A stretch of 64,000 bases of DNA, from contig NC_133060.1 in assembly GCF_048771995.1 (NCBI RefSeq), positions 1,509,501-1,573,500 of the forward strand. The letters run 5' to 3'. Shown piece by piece: positions 11,701-47,084 of the stretch. Below the pieces are notes generated by a model, which did not search any database, was not told the origin of the DNA, and worked only from the letters and a program-made list of their open reading frames with translations. Position numbers and translations under genes: made by a program. The stretch's first letter is position 1. Each line of letters begins with the position of its first letter. This stretch comes from Taeniopygia guttata. Taxonomy: Eukaryota > Chordata > Aves > Passeriformes > Estrildidae.

Positions 11701-14500
11701 ATAATAAATATTAAAAGTAATATTTTAAATATCAAATGATAAATATGCAAATGAAGTGGGGAAAATGGGGGAAAAATGGGAATAAAGTGGGAAAAAAGGG
11801 GAAAAATGGGAATAAAATGGGGAAAAAAGGGGAATAAATTTGGGAAAAAGGGGGAAAAAAGGGGAAATTTGGGAATAAAGTGGGGAAAAAATGGGAATAA
11901 ATTTGGGGAAAAATGGGAATAAAGTGGGGAAAAAATGGGGAAAAAATGGGAATAAAGTGGGAAAAAAATGGGAATAAATTTGGGGGAAAATGGGAATAAA
12001 GTGGGGAAAAATGGGGAAAAAATGGGAATAAAGTGGGGAAAAAATGGGAATAAATTTGGGAAAAAATGGGGAATAAAGTGGGGGAAAATGGGGAAAAAAT
12101 GGGAATAAATTTGGGGAAAAAGGGGGGAAAAAGAGGGAAAATTTGGGAATAAAGTGGGGAACAAAAGGGAAAATAAATGGGAATAAAGTGGGAAAAAATT
12201 GGGGGAAAATGGGAATAAATTTGGGAATAAAGGAGGAAAAAATGGGAATAAAGTGAGGAAAAATGGGGGAAAATGGGAAGAAAAATGGGAATAAAGGAGA
12301 AAAAAATGGGAATAAAGTGGGGAAAAATGGGAAAAAATGGAGGAAAAAGGGGAATAAAGTGGGGGAAAAATGAGGAAAAAATAGGGAATAAAGTGAAGGA
12401 AAATGGGGAAAAAATGGGAATAATGTGGGGAATAAATGGGAAAATAAATGGGAATAAAGTGGGAAAAAATTGGGGGAAAATGGGAACAAATTTGGGAATA
12501 AAGGAGGAAAAAATGTGAATAAAGTGAGGAAAAATGGGGGAAAATGGGAAGAAAAATGGGAATAAAGGAGAAAAAAATGGGAATAAAGTGGGGAAAAAAG
12601 GGGAATAAAGTGGGGGAAAAATGAGGAAAAAATAGGGAATAAAGTGAAGGAAAATGGGGAAAAAATGGGAATAAAGTGGGGAATAAAAGGGAAAATAAAT
12701 GGGAATAAAGTGGGAAAAAAGGGAATAAAATGGGGGAAAAAAAGGGAATAAAATGGTGGAAAAATGGGAATAAAATGGGGGAAAATGGGGAAAAAAAAAG
12801 GGAATAAAATGGTGGAAAAATGGGAATAAATTTGGAAATAAAGGAGAAAAAAATGGGAATAAAAAAGAACAAAATTTACTCACCCAGAGCGGAATTTTCT
12901 CCTGGAAAAGAGGAAAAAAAAGGGAAAAATTCCATCAATTTGGGGCATTGCCAACATGGAAATTCAGGCAATTAAATCGGATTTTAATTAAATTCGGATT
13001 TTTTGTGTTGAAACCAATTCGGGGATGGGAAATGAGGAAAAAAATTGGGAATTTGGGAAGGAAAATTTGGGAAAATTCAGCCAAAATTGAGGAAAAATTG
13101 GGATTTTTGGGTGAAAAATTTGGGAAAATTCACCCAAAAATGAGGGAAATTCAGGGAATTATATCGAATTTTAATTAAATTTGGATTTTTTTGTGTTGAA
13201 ATCAATTCAGAAAAAGGAAATGGGAAAAAATTGGGAATTTGGGAAGGAAAATTTGGGAAAATTCACCCAAAATGGAGGAAAATTTGGGATTTTGGAACAA
13301 AAATTTGGGAAAATTCACCCAAAAATGAGCAAAATTCAGGGAATTAAATCGAATTTTAATTAAATTTGGATTTTTTTGTTGAAATCAATTCAGAGAAGGG
13401 AAATGAGGAAAAAAATTGGGATTTGGGAAGGAAAAATTGGGAAAATTCAGCCAAAATGGAGGAAAAATTGGGATTTTGGGGTGAAAAATTTGGGAAAATT
13501 CACCCAAAAATGAGCAAAATTCAGGGAATTAAATCGGATTTTAATTAAATTTGAATTTTTAGTGTTGAAATCAATTTGGGAAAGGGAAATGAGGAAAAAA
13601 ATTGGGAATTTGGGAAGGAAAATTTGGGAAAATTCACCCAAAATGGAGGAAAAATTGGGATTTTTGGGTGAAAAATTTGGGAAAATTCACCCAAAAATGA
13701 GCAAAATTCAGGGAATTAAATCGAATTTTAATTAAATTTGGATTTTTTGTGTTGAAATCAATTTGGGGATGGGAAATGAGGAAAAAAATTGGGAATTTGG
13801 GAAGGAAAATTTGGGAAAATTCAGCCAAAATGGAGGAAAATTTGGGATTTTTGGGTGAAAAATTTGGGAAAATTCACCCAAAAATGAGCGAATTTGAGGG
13901 AATTAAATCGAATTTTAATTAAATTTGGATTTTTTGTGTTGAAACCAATTTGGGGATGGGAAATGAGGAAAAAAATTGGGAATTTGGGAAGGAAAATTTG
14001 GGAAAATTCAGCCAAAATGGAGGAAAATTTGGAATTTTGGAACAAAAAATTGGGAAAATTCACCCAAAAATGAGGGAAATTCAGGGAATTAAATCGAATT
14101 TTAATTAAATTTGGATTTTTTGTGTTGAAATCAATTTGGGGATGGGAAATGAGGAAAAAAATTGGGATTTGGGAAGGAAAATTTGGGAAAATTCAGCCAA
14201 AATTGAGGAAAATTTGGGATTTTTGGGTGAAAAATTTGGGAAAATTCACCCAAAAATGAGCAAAATTCAGGGAATTAAATCGAATTTTAATTAAATTTGG
14301 ATTTTTTTGTGTTGAAACCAATTTGAGGAAGGGAAATGGGAAAAAAATTTGGGAATTTGGGAAGGAAAATTTGGGAAAATTCAGCCAAAATTGAGGAAAA
14401 TTTGGATTTTTGGGTGAAAAAACCTGGAATTTGGCATAAAAATCCCCAAAATTTGAATTTTTACCCACCCGGCTCCATCTCGTCGCTGCTTTGGGCGTTC
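304..14500 (-). CDS. BG / butyrophilin-like coiled-coil gene, heptad micro-exons (partial, 3' end off window)
   Basis: I see a series of micro-exons on the minus strand, each bounded by AG and GT, all phase 1. In transcript order (plus coordinates) they are 14469-14500, 12884-12901 (18 nt), 11603-11623, 11424-11444, 10664-10684, 10475-10495, 9471-9491, 9111-9131, 8753-8773, 6114-6134, 6000-6020, 5879-5899, 5124-5144, 4224-4244, 3932-3952, 3534-3554, 3225-3245, 3016-3036, 2894-2911 (18 nt), 1094-1378 (285 nt) and 304-324. The 16 exons from 11603 down to 3016 are exactly 21 nt, encoding one heptad each, such as ERDSGLR, KLRAELA, ARDAQIR and KMREELE. Charged residues with hydrophobics at two positions indicate a coiled coil. 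Tandem 21-nt heptad exons are typical of avian BG and butyrophilin cytoplasmic tails, and the TRIM41/RACK1 neighbourhood fits. No Ig-V, signal or transmembrane exon is visible, so the family call is inferred. The conserved frame across about 20 exons argues for a functional gene; about 229 codons are in the window. Confidence 0.7.
325..1090. repeat. AT-rich simple sequence, intron
   Basis: Runs of aaaataattcaaaat and tattattattat type, plus two loosely repeated blocks (from about 485 and 635) sharing ggttttaggatatgatgct-like text. No exon was recognised. It sits between the 304-324 exon and the Glu-rich exon. Confidence 0.7.
1094..1378 (-). CDS. Glu-rich 285-nt exon of the heptad-exon gene
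   Basis: Read on the minus strand, a tttcag acceptor is followed by codons for Gly-Leu-Pro and then about 85 mostly Glu residues with a few Gln, Lys, Met and Ala. The exon closes at a gtcagt donor. Length is 285 nt (95 codons) and it begins and ends in phase 1, like the heptad exons on either side. The plus strand is a CT microsatellite (cttcctcttcctcc and similar). Phase-correct splice sites on both sides support real coding use. The donor gtcagt is also used by the 11603-11623 exon. A non-coding microsatellite that fits by chance remains possible. Confidence 0.55.
1386..1985. repeat. 147-bp tandem repeat, 4 copies
   Basis: The marker atgcaaaaatatgcaaatta recurs with its second base at 1401, 1548, 1695 and 1842, an exact 147-bp period. 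Units also share attaataatgact-like AT text and gtttgaaaccgcc. The first copy abuts the acceptor side of the Glu-rich exon, so the unit appears to come from intron sequence flanking that exon. Confidence 0.9.
1986..2880. repeat. AT microsatellite (taata/ataat)
   Basis: Irregular AT text grades into long runs of aatataatataat between about 2290 and 2830. Nothing coding is seen. This is intron between the 18-nt exon at 2894-2911 and the Glu-rich exon. Confidence 0.85.
3560..3925. repeat. aaaatt and aaatat microsatellites
   Basis: (aaaatt)n runs from about 3563 to 3760 and (ataaat)n from about 3840 to 3915, in a single intron of the heptad-exon gene. Open frames here are repeat artefacts. Confidence 0.85.
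4255..5060. repeat. AT-rich minisatellite, about 25-30 bp unit
   Basis: Diverged units of ctgaatatttctaattatt type fill the intron between the exons at 4224-4244 and 5124-5144. Confidence 0.8.
5150..5865. repeat. A-rich simple repeat (aaataaa)
   Basis: Runs of ataaaaataaaaataa with interruptions fill the intron between the exons at 5124-5144 and 5879-5899. No exon signal is seen inside. Confidence 0.85.
6140..8745. repeat. Intronic minisatellite, about 28-bp unit
   Basis: Roughly 90 units of the type ccaaattctgtgaaattctg joined by gatttcccccaaattttggg fill a 2.6-kb intron of the heptad-exon gene. Long overlapping open frames on both strands here (repeating FTEFG/KIPKFGG-like peptides) are products of the repeat and are not annotated. 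Confidence 0.9.
8780..9465. repeat. AT-rich intron sequence around one heptad exon
   Basis: A-rich text (aaaataaaat, aaaattaaaatt) with the 21-nt exon at 9111-9131 embedded. From 9180 to 9420 it is AT-rich with a weak repeat of actcattagcataataaa. No other gene is seen. Confidence 0.7.
9700..10440. repeat. aaaattaaa simple repeat, intron
   Basis: Imperfect (aaaatta)n over about 650 bp between the heptad exons at 9471-9491 and 10475-10495. No other signal is visible. Confidence 0.85.
10800..11405. repeat. Minisatellite, about 22-26-bp unit
   Basis: Units of taccccaaaatttggatttt vary in length by T-run expansion. They fill the intron between the exons at 10664-10684 and 11424-11444. Confidence 0.9.
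11740..12865. repeat. Minisatellite, about 18-22-bp unit
   Basis: Units of aaaatgggaataaagtgggg fill the intron. Two internal blocks, about 12190-12430 and 12450-12690, are near-identical and show a recent larger duplication. The open frames of up to about 400 codons here are repeat artefacts. Confidence 0.9.
12946..14440. repeat. 186-bp tandem repeat, 8 copies
   Basis: The marker ttttaattaaatt recurs at about 12973, 13167, 13351, 13537, 13722, 13909, 14096 and 14283. Each unit contains gggaaaattcacccaaaaatg and ggaaatgaggaaaaaaattg. It lies in the intron just after the candidate first exon of the heptad-exon gene. Confidence 0.92.
14469..14500 (-). CDS. Candidate first coding exon of the heptad-exon gene (Met-Glu-Pro)
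   Basis: A 32-nt exon is bounded by a good acceptor (a T/C-rich run ending ttccag) and the donor gtgggt. Its length is not a multiple of three. If translation starts at the ATG at 14478-14476, the exon supplies Met-Glu-Pro plus one base, which matches the phase-1 entry of the next exon. Read through from upstream it would need a phase-2 intron, unlike every other junction in the gene. An initiating role is therefore the simpler reading and would make a protein without Ig or membrane parts. The alternative is that upstream Ig and membrane exons are missing from view. Confidence 0.5.
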
Positions 14501-14574
14501 CTGGAAGGGAAAAAAAATCAGAAATTTTGGTGGGGGAAGAATTTTCCAGGAAAATTTGGGAATTTTGGGAATAT

Positions 14575-15292
14575 TTAAAAGAAAAGAAAAGAAAAGAAAG
14601 AAAAATAAAATAAAATAAATAAGGCAGAATAAAATAAAAGGAAACAAAATAAAATGAAATAAACCAAAATAAAATAAAATAATTAATGAAAAATAAAATA
14701 AAATAACAATTGAAAAATTAGAAATAAAAACAGTAAAATAAAATAAAACTATGAAACAAAAAACATAAAATGAAATAAAATAAAATAAAATAAAATACAA
14801 AATAAAAAGTAAAATAAAACAACTAAAATAATAAAATAAATTTAAAAAAGAATGAAATAAAATAAAATAAAGGACAAAGTAAAATATAAAATAAAATAAA
14901 TTGGATCTAAACCATATTAACAAAATAAAATAATTAAAATAATAAAAAAAAAAAAAAACCCAGTGAAACAATAAAACTAAATAAAATGGAATAAATGAAA
15001 TAAAATGAAAAATGTGGAATAAAATAGAACAATAGAAATTTAAAAATAAAAGAAAAAAATTAAAATGAAATAAAATAATAAAAATTAAAAATAAAATTAA
15101 AGAACAAGTAAAAAATTGAAAATAAAAACAAAAAAAATAAAAGCATGAAACAATAAACATAAATTAAATTAAATTAAAATAAATTAAAATAAAATAAAAT
15201 AAATAAAATAAATTTAAAAAAATAAAATAAAATAAAATAAAATAAAATAAAATAAAATAAAATAAAATAAAATAAAATAAAATAAATAAATT
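14575..15292. repeat. aaaat microsatellite
   Basis: A-rich (aaaataaaat) text, becoming a pure (aaaat)n run at about 15215-15285. Nothing coding is recognised. Confidence 0.9.
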
Positions 15293-15296
15293 GACC

Positions 15297-16080
15297 GAGT
15301 CAATTTTGGGGTTCCCGGGTCAGTTTTGGGGTTTTTGGCGGATTTTTGGGGTTCCCGGGTCAGTTTTGGGGTTCCCGGGTCAGTTTTGGGGGTTTTGGGG
15401 AATTTTGGGGTTCCCGGGTCAGTTTTTGGGGTTCCCGGGGCGGTTTTTGGGGTTCCCGGGTCAATTTTGGGGTGCCCGGGTCAGTTTTGGGGTTTTTGGC
15501 GGATTTTTGGGGTTCCCGGGTCAATTTTGGGGTGCCTGGGTCAGTTTTTGGGTTTTTTGGGGTATTTTTGGGTTTTGGGGCGGTTTTTGGGGTTTTGGGA
15601 TGGGATTTTTGGGGTTTTGGGGGGGATTTTGGGGTGCACTCACCGGCCGGGTCAGTTTTGGGGTTTTTGGGGGATTTTTGGGGTTCCCGGGGTGGTTTTT
15701 GGGGTTCCCGGGTCAGTTTTGGGTTTTTGGGGGGATTTTTGGGGTTCCCGGGGCGTTTTTTTGGGGTTCCCGGGTCAGTTTTGGGGTTTTTGGGGGATTT
15801 TTGGGGTTCCCGGGTCAGTTTTGGGGTTCCCGGGTCAGTTTTGGGGTTTTGGGATGGGATTTTTGGGGTTTTGGGGGGGATTTGGGGGTTTTGGGAAGGG
15901 ATTTTTGGGGTTTGGGGGGGGATTTTGGGGTTTTGGGATGGGATTTTTTGGGTTTTTGGGGGGATTTTGGGGTGCACTCACCGGCCGGGTCAGTTTTGGG
16001 GTTTTTGGCGGATTTTTGGGGTTCCCGTGTCAGTTTTGGGGTTTTTTGGGGGATTTTGGGGTTCCCGGGGCGGTTTTTGG
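15297..16080. repeat. G/T-rich minisatellite with 338-bp higher-order duplication
   Basis: Units of ggggttcccgggtcagtttt alternate with ttttggggtttttgg. A segment ending in gtgcactcaccggccgggtc occurs at 15635 and again at 15973, so a 338-bp block is duplicated. On the minus strand both copies contain GGCCG followed by gtgagtgc, which looks like a splice donor. It could be a 5' untranslated exon of the heptad-exon gene, but no acceptor or promoter is clear. Confidence 0.8.
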
Positions 16081-16124
16081 GGTCCCCGCAGGCCCCGCGC
16101 GACCGGAACCGGAACCGACCCCAA

Positions 16125-16800
16125 AATTAACCGGGGGAGGGGCCAAAATTTGGGGGCGGGGCCCAAAATTTGGGGCGTGGTCAAATTTGGGGGCGTGGTC
16201 AAAATTCGGAGGGGTCAAAATTTGGGAGGGGCCCAAAATTTGGGGGGGAGGGAGGAGTTCAAAATTTGGAGGGGAGGAGCCCAAAATTTGGGGGGGAAGG
16301 GCCCAAAATTTGGGGGAGGGGGAACCAAATTTAGGGGGGGAGGGGGAGGAGCCCAAAATTTGGGTGGGGGGGGGGAGAGGCCCAAAATTGGGGGGGGGTG
16401 GAAGGGGAAGGGCCCAAAATTTGGGGGACAGGGGCCCAAATTTTGGGGAGGGAGGAGCCCAAAATTTGGGTGGGGGGGGAGAGCCCAAAATTTGGGGGGG
16501 GAGTCCAAATAATGGGGGGGGGGGGGAGGGGAAGGGCCCAAAATTTGGGGGGGAAGGGCCCAAAATTTGGGGGGGGAGTCCAAATAATGGGGGGGGGGGG
16601 GGAGGGGAAGGGCCCAAAATTTGGGGGGGAAGGGCCCAAAATTTGGGGGAGGGGGAACCAAGTTTAGGGGGGGAGGGGGAGGAGCCCAAAATTTGGGGAG
16701 CGGAAGGGCCCAAAATTTGGGGGAGGGGGAACCAAATTTGGGGAGGGGGGAGCCCAAAATTTGGGTAGGAGGAGGGGAAGGGCCCAAAATTTGGTGGGGG
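16125..16800. repeat. Very G-rich minisatellite, about 20-25-bp unit
   Basis: Units of ggggcccaaaatttgggggg vary mainly in the length of the G-run. The G strand is the plus strand. Long open frames on both strands are artefacts of the unit. Confidence 0.9.
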
Positions 16801-16809
16801 GGGGACGGG

Positions 16810-18935
16810 GGAGATTTTTGGGGGTCACTTTGGGGGTCACTGGGGATATTTTGGGGGTCCCTGTGATCATTTTTGGGGGTCACTGGGATATTTTGGGGGT
16901 CCCTGTGATCATTTTTGGGGGTCACTGGGATTTTTTGGGGGTCACTGGGGATATTTTGGGGGTCACTGGGATATTTTGGGGGTCCCTGTGATCATTTTTG
17001 GGGGTCACTGGGATTTTTTGGGGGTCACTGGGATATTTTGGGGGTCCCTGCGATCATTTTTGGGGGTCACTGGGGTATTTTGGGGGTCACTGGGGATATT
17101 TTGGGGGTCACTGGGGTATTTTGGGGGTCATTGGGATATTTTGGGGGTCACTGGGATATTTTGGGGGTCACTTTGGGGGTCACTGGGATTTTTTGGGGGT
17201 CACTGGGGTATTTTGGGGGTCACTGGGATATTTTGGGGGTCACTGGGATATTTTGGGGGTCACTGGGATATTTTGGGGGTCACTGGGGTATTTTGGGGGT
17301 CACTGGGATATTTTGGGGGTCACTGGGGATATTTTGGGGGTCACTGGGATTTTTTGGGGGTCCCTGTGATCATTTTTGGGGGTCACTGGGATATTTTGGG
17401 GGTCACTGGGATATTTTGGGGGTCACTGGGATCATTTTTGGGGGTCACTGGGATTTTTTGGGGGTCACTGGGATATTTTGGGGGTCCCTGTGATCATTTT
17501 TGGGGGTCACTGGGGTATTTTGGGGGTCACTGGGGATATTTTGGGGGTCACTGGGGTATTTTGGGGGTCATTGGGATATTTTGGGGGTCACTGGGATATT
17601 TTGGGGGTCACTTTGGGGGTCACTGGGATTTTTTGGGGGTCACTGGGGTATTTTGGGGGTCACTGGGATATTTTGGGGGTCACTGGGATATTTTGGGGGT
17701 CACTGGGATATTTTGGGGGTCACTGGGGTATTTTGGGGGTCACTGGGATATTTTGGGGGTCACTGGGGATATTTTGGGGGTCACTGGGATTTTTTGGGGG
17801 TCCCTGTGATCATTTTTGGGGGTCACTGGGATATTTTGGGGGTCACTGGGATATTTTGGGGGTCACTGGGATATTTTGGGGGTCACTGGGATATTTTGGG
17901 GGTCACTGGGATATTTTGGGGGTCACTGGGGTTTTTTGGGGGTCACTGGGATATTTTGGGGGTCACTGGGATATTTTGGGGGTCACTGGGATATTTTGGG
18001 GCTCCCTGTGATCATTTTTGGGGGTCACTGGGATTTTTTGGGGGTCACTGGGATTTTTTGGGGGTCACTGGGATATTTTGGGGGTCACTGGGGTATTTTG
18101 GGGGTCACTGGGATATTTTGGGGGTCACTGGGATATTTTGGGGTTCCCTGTGATCATTTTTGGGGCTCCCTGTGATCATTTTTGGGGGTCACTGGGATAT
18201 TTTGGGGGTCACTGGGGACATTTTGGGGGTCACTGGGGTATTTTGGGGCTCCCTGTGATCATTTTTGGGGGTCACTGGGGTATTTTGGGGGTCACTGGGA
18301 TATTTTGGGGGTCACTGGGATTTTTTGGGGGTCACTGGGGATATTTTGGGGGTCACTGGGATATTTTGGGGGTCACTGGGAATTTTTGGGGGTCATTTGG
18401 ATATTTTGGGGGTCACTGTGATCATTTTTGGGGGTCACTGGGATATTTTGGGGGTCACTGGGATATTTTGGGGGTCACTGGGATATTTTGGGGGTCACTT
18501 TTGGGGTCACTGGGATTTTTTGGGGGTCACTGGGATATTTTGGGGGTCACTGGGATTTTTTGGGGGTCACTTTGGGGGTCACTGGGATATTTTGGGGGTC
18601 ACTGGGATATTTTGGGGGTCACTGGGGATATTTTGGGGGTCACTGGGATATTTTGGGGGTCACTGGGATATTTTGGGGCTCCCTGTGATCATTTTTGGGG
18701 GTCACTGGGAATTTTTGGGGGTCACTGGGATATTTTGGGGGTCACTGGGGTATTTTGGGGGTCACTGGGATTTTTTGGGGGTCACTGGGGTATTTTGGGG
18801 GTCACTGGGATTTTTTGGGGGTCACTGGGATATTTTGGGGGTCACTGGGATATTTTGGGGGTCACTGGGGTATTTTGGGGGTCACTGGGGTATTTTGGGG
18901 GTCACTGTGAATTTTTGGGGCTCCCCGTGATCATT
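16810..18935. repeat. 22-bp G-rich minisatellite upstream of RACK1
   Basis: About 95 units of gggggtcactgggatatttt, with variants carrying gtccctgtgatcat or ggggta. Blocks starting near 17041 and 17481 match over about 330 bp at a 440-bp offset, that is 20 units, so a higher-order repeat exists. The array ends within about 20 bp of unique promoter sequence. It is G-rich on the RACK1 coding strand. Confidence 0.95.
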
Positions 18936-18949
18936 TTTGGGGTTCTGGA

Positions 18950-43835
<24,886 letters not shown>

Positions 43836-43882
43836 CCCAAAATCCGCCTTTTTCGCCCCAAAATTTGAGGAAAAAAACCGTA

Positions 43883-43888
43883 AATAAA
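43883..43888 (+). terminator. RACK1 polyadenylation signal AATAAA
   Basis: A canonical AATAAA lies 48 nt after the RACK1 stop codon. The short 3' UTR is in line with that of RACK1 mRNAs. Confidence 0.85.
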
Positions 43889-43989
43889 CGGAGCTTTAAA
43901 AAATTAAAAAATTAAAATTCTGATGACGTCATCGGGGTGGGATTTTGGGGTCGTTTCTCGCGGAAAATGTAAATAAAAAACCCCAAAAT

Positions 43990-46470
43990 TTAAAAGCGAA
44001 AAAAACCCCAAAATTAGGTTAAAAAAAAAATATTAAAAATTTTTTCAGGTTTCGGGGATTTCGGGAATATTCATTAAATATATATAAATATATATATATA
44101 AAAATATATATAAATAAATAAACTTTGGGCCCTAAAAATTCGATTTTTTAAAATCAATTTGGGATTTTTTTTTCTTTTTTTTTGGTGATTTTTCCTGTTT
44201 TTTAAATATTTTGGACACGCAGCTCGGGGTCGCCCTTAATTAATTAATTAACAAAATTAACAAGGATTAACAAAATTTCCACAAGGAAATTCCACTTTGG
44301 CCCCCAAAAATTTAATTTTTTTTTACCAATTTGGGATTTTTTTTCTTTTTTTGGTGATTTTTCCTGTTTTTTGATTATTTTGGACACGCAGCTCCGGGGT
44401 CGTCCTTAATTAATTAATTAAAAAAATTAACGAGGATTAATTAACAAAATTTCCACATGGAAATTCCACTTTGGCCCCCAAAAATTCGATTTTTTTTTAC
44501 CAATTTGAGGATTTTTCTTTTTTTTGGTGGTTTTTCCTGGTTTTTGATTATTTTGGACCCGCAGCTCTGGGGTCGTCCTTAATTAATTAATTAACAAAAT
44601 AATAAGAATTAATTAACAAAATTTCCACATGGAAATTCCACTTTGGCCCCCAAAAATTCGATTTTTTTTTATCAATTTGGGATTTTTTTTCCTTTTTTTG
44701 GTGGTTTTTTCTGTTTTTTGATTATTTTGGACACGCAGCTCGGGGTCGCCCTTAATTAATTAATTAACAAAATTAACGAGGATTAATTAACAAAATTTCC
44801 ACATGGAAATTCCGCTTTGACCCCCAAAAATTCGATTTTTTTTATCAATTTGGGATTTTTTTTCTTTTTTTTGGTGTTTTTTCCTGTTTTTTGATTATTT
44901 TGGACACGCAGCTCCGGGTCGTCCTTAATTAATTAATTAACAAAATGAACGAGGATTAATTAACAAAATTTCCACATGGAAATTCCCATTTACCCCCCAA
45001 AAATTCGATTTTTTTTTATCAATTTGGGATTTTTTTTCTTTTTTTGGTGGTTTTTCCTGTTTTCTGATTATTTTGGACACTCGGGGTCGTCCTTAATTAA
45101 TTAATTAACAAAATTAACGAGGATTAATTAACAAAATTTCCACATGGAAATTCCACTTTGGCCCCCAAAAATTCGATTTTTTTTATCAATTTGGGATTTT
45201 TTTTCTTTTTTTTGGTGTTTTTTCCTGTTTTTTGATTATTTTGGACACGCAGCTCGGGGTCGCCCTTAATTAATTAATTAACAAAATTAACGAGGATTAA
45301 TTAACAAAATTTCCACATGGAAATTCCACTTTGGCCCCCAAAAATTCGATTTTTTTTTACCAATTTGGGATTTTTTTTCTTTTTTTTTGGTGGTTTTTCC
45401 TGATTTTTGATTATTTTGGACACGCAGCTCTGGGTCATCCTTAATAATTAATTAACAAAATTAACGAGCATTAATTAACAAAATTCCCACATGGAAATTC
45501 CACTTTGGCCCCAAAAATTCGATTTTTTAAAATCAATTTGGGATTTTTTTTCTTTTTTTGGTGGTTTTCCCTCTTTTTTGATTATTTTGGACACGCAGCT
45601 CGGGGTCGTCCTTAATTAATTAATTAACAAAATGAACGAGGATTAATTAACAAAATTTCCACATAGAAATTCCACTTTGGACCCCAAAAATTTAATTTTT
45701 TTTTACCAATTTGGGGGTTTTTCTTTTTTTTGGTGTTTTTTCCTGTTTTTTGATTATTTTGGACACGCAGCTCGGGGTCCCCCTTAATTAATTAATTAAC
45801 AAAATTAATGAGGATTAATTAACAAAATTTCCACATGAAAATTCCACTTTGGCCCCCAAAAATTCGATTTTTTACCAATTTGGGATTTTTTTTCTTTTTT
45901 TTTGGTGATTTTTCCTGTTTTTTAATTATTTTGGACACGCAGCTCCGGGGTCGTCCTTAATTAATTAATTAACAGAATTAACGAGGATTAATTAACAAAA
46001 TTTCCACATGGAAATTCCACTTTGGCCCCCAAAAATTCGATTTTTTTTCATCAATTTGGGATTTTTTTTCTTTTTTTGTTGTTTTTCCTGTTTTTTGATT
46101 ATTTTGGACACGCAGCTCAGGGTCGCCCTTAATTAATTAATTAACAAAAATAACGAGGATTAATTAACAAAATTTCCACATGGAAATTCCACTTTGGCCC
46201 CCAAAAATTCTATTTTTTTTAAAATCAATTTGGGATTTTTTTTCTTTTTTTGGTGGTTTTTCCCGTTTTCTGATTATTTTGGACACGCAGCTCCGGGTGG
46301 TCCTTAATTAATTAATTAACAAAATTAACGAGGATTAATTAACAAAATTTCCACATGGAAATTTCACTTTGGCCCCCAAAAATTTAATTTTTAAATCAAT
46401 TTGGGATTTTTTTTCTTTTTTTTTGGTGGTTTTTCCTGTTTTTTGATTATTTTGGACCCATTCTTCATTT
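43990..46470. repeat. 172-bp satellite, about 13 copies
   Basis: The landmark ttttggacacgcagctc recurs from about 44210 to 46287 at an average spacing of 172 bp. Units also share ttaattaattaattaacaaa, atttccacatggaaattcca and tttttggtggtttttcctg. It fills most of the space between the 3' ends of RACK1 and TRIM41. Confidence 0.95.
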
Positions 46471-46479
46471 TGGTGCTGC

Positions 46480-47080
46480 CCAAAAATTTTTGGGTTTTTC
46501 CCCCATCCCGACCCCAATTTTGGGGTGATTCACCCCAAAATTCATCCTGAAAATTGTTTTTTTTTTCTCCCAGGATCCATCAAATTGAAAACTCGGATAA
46601 ATTTTATTTAATTTATTTTATTATCGACATTTCAAAAAACTAAATCTCCGTTTTTTTTAGCCAAAAATATCCCGAACGAGCTCTGGAAACGCCAAAATTT
46701 CCCAAATCCACCAAAATTCAGGGGAAAACCGTGAGGGGGGTGGGAAAAAAAAGGGGAAAAATGGGAAAAATGAGGGAAAAAAATAAATATTCCCAATTTT
46801 GGGAGTGGGGGGCGGGAACCCCATAAAGTGCCAGAGGGGAGGGAGGAAAATTCAATATTTTCCCCCAAAAAATGGTGAGGAAAGGAGCAAAAAAAACGGG
46901 AAAAATGGGAATTTTGGGGAGGGTGAATCCCAAAAAATCCAGGCACTGAAAAATGCGGATTTTGGGAAAGTTTTCAAATTTTTGGTCCTAAACGGAGAAA
47001 AAAATTCCCGAAAAGGGCCCAAAATTGAAGCGGGGAGGGAGGGAACGGATCCAAGGGGATTCATCCAAAAAAATCCAAAT
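46480..47080. other. Intergenic, mostly unique sequence
   Basis: No gene was recognised. Open frames of about 100 codons exist on both strands but match nothing I know and are low in complexity. AATAAA occurs on the minus strand three times between 46603 and 46622 and may be a distal poly(A) site for TRIM41, about 2.2 kb past its stop. Confidence 0.4.
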
Positions 47081-47084
47081 AATT

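Noticed and set aside
11649-12883. Minus-strand Pro/Phe/Ser-rich frames of about 400 codons resembling a membrane or salivary repeat protein
   Set aside because: Pure minisatellite translation, open in two frames, without a plausible start or domain.
16080-16135. Possible plus-strand exon after ccccgcag at 16089-16099
   Set aside because: No donor, partner exon or recognisable peptide; it continues straight into repeats.
16810-18935. CRISPR-like array (regular short repeats)
   Set aside because: Units are head-to-tail without unique spacers, in an evident vertebrate genome.
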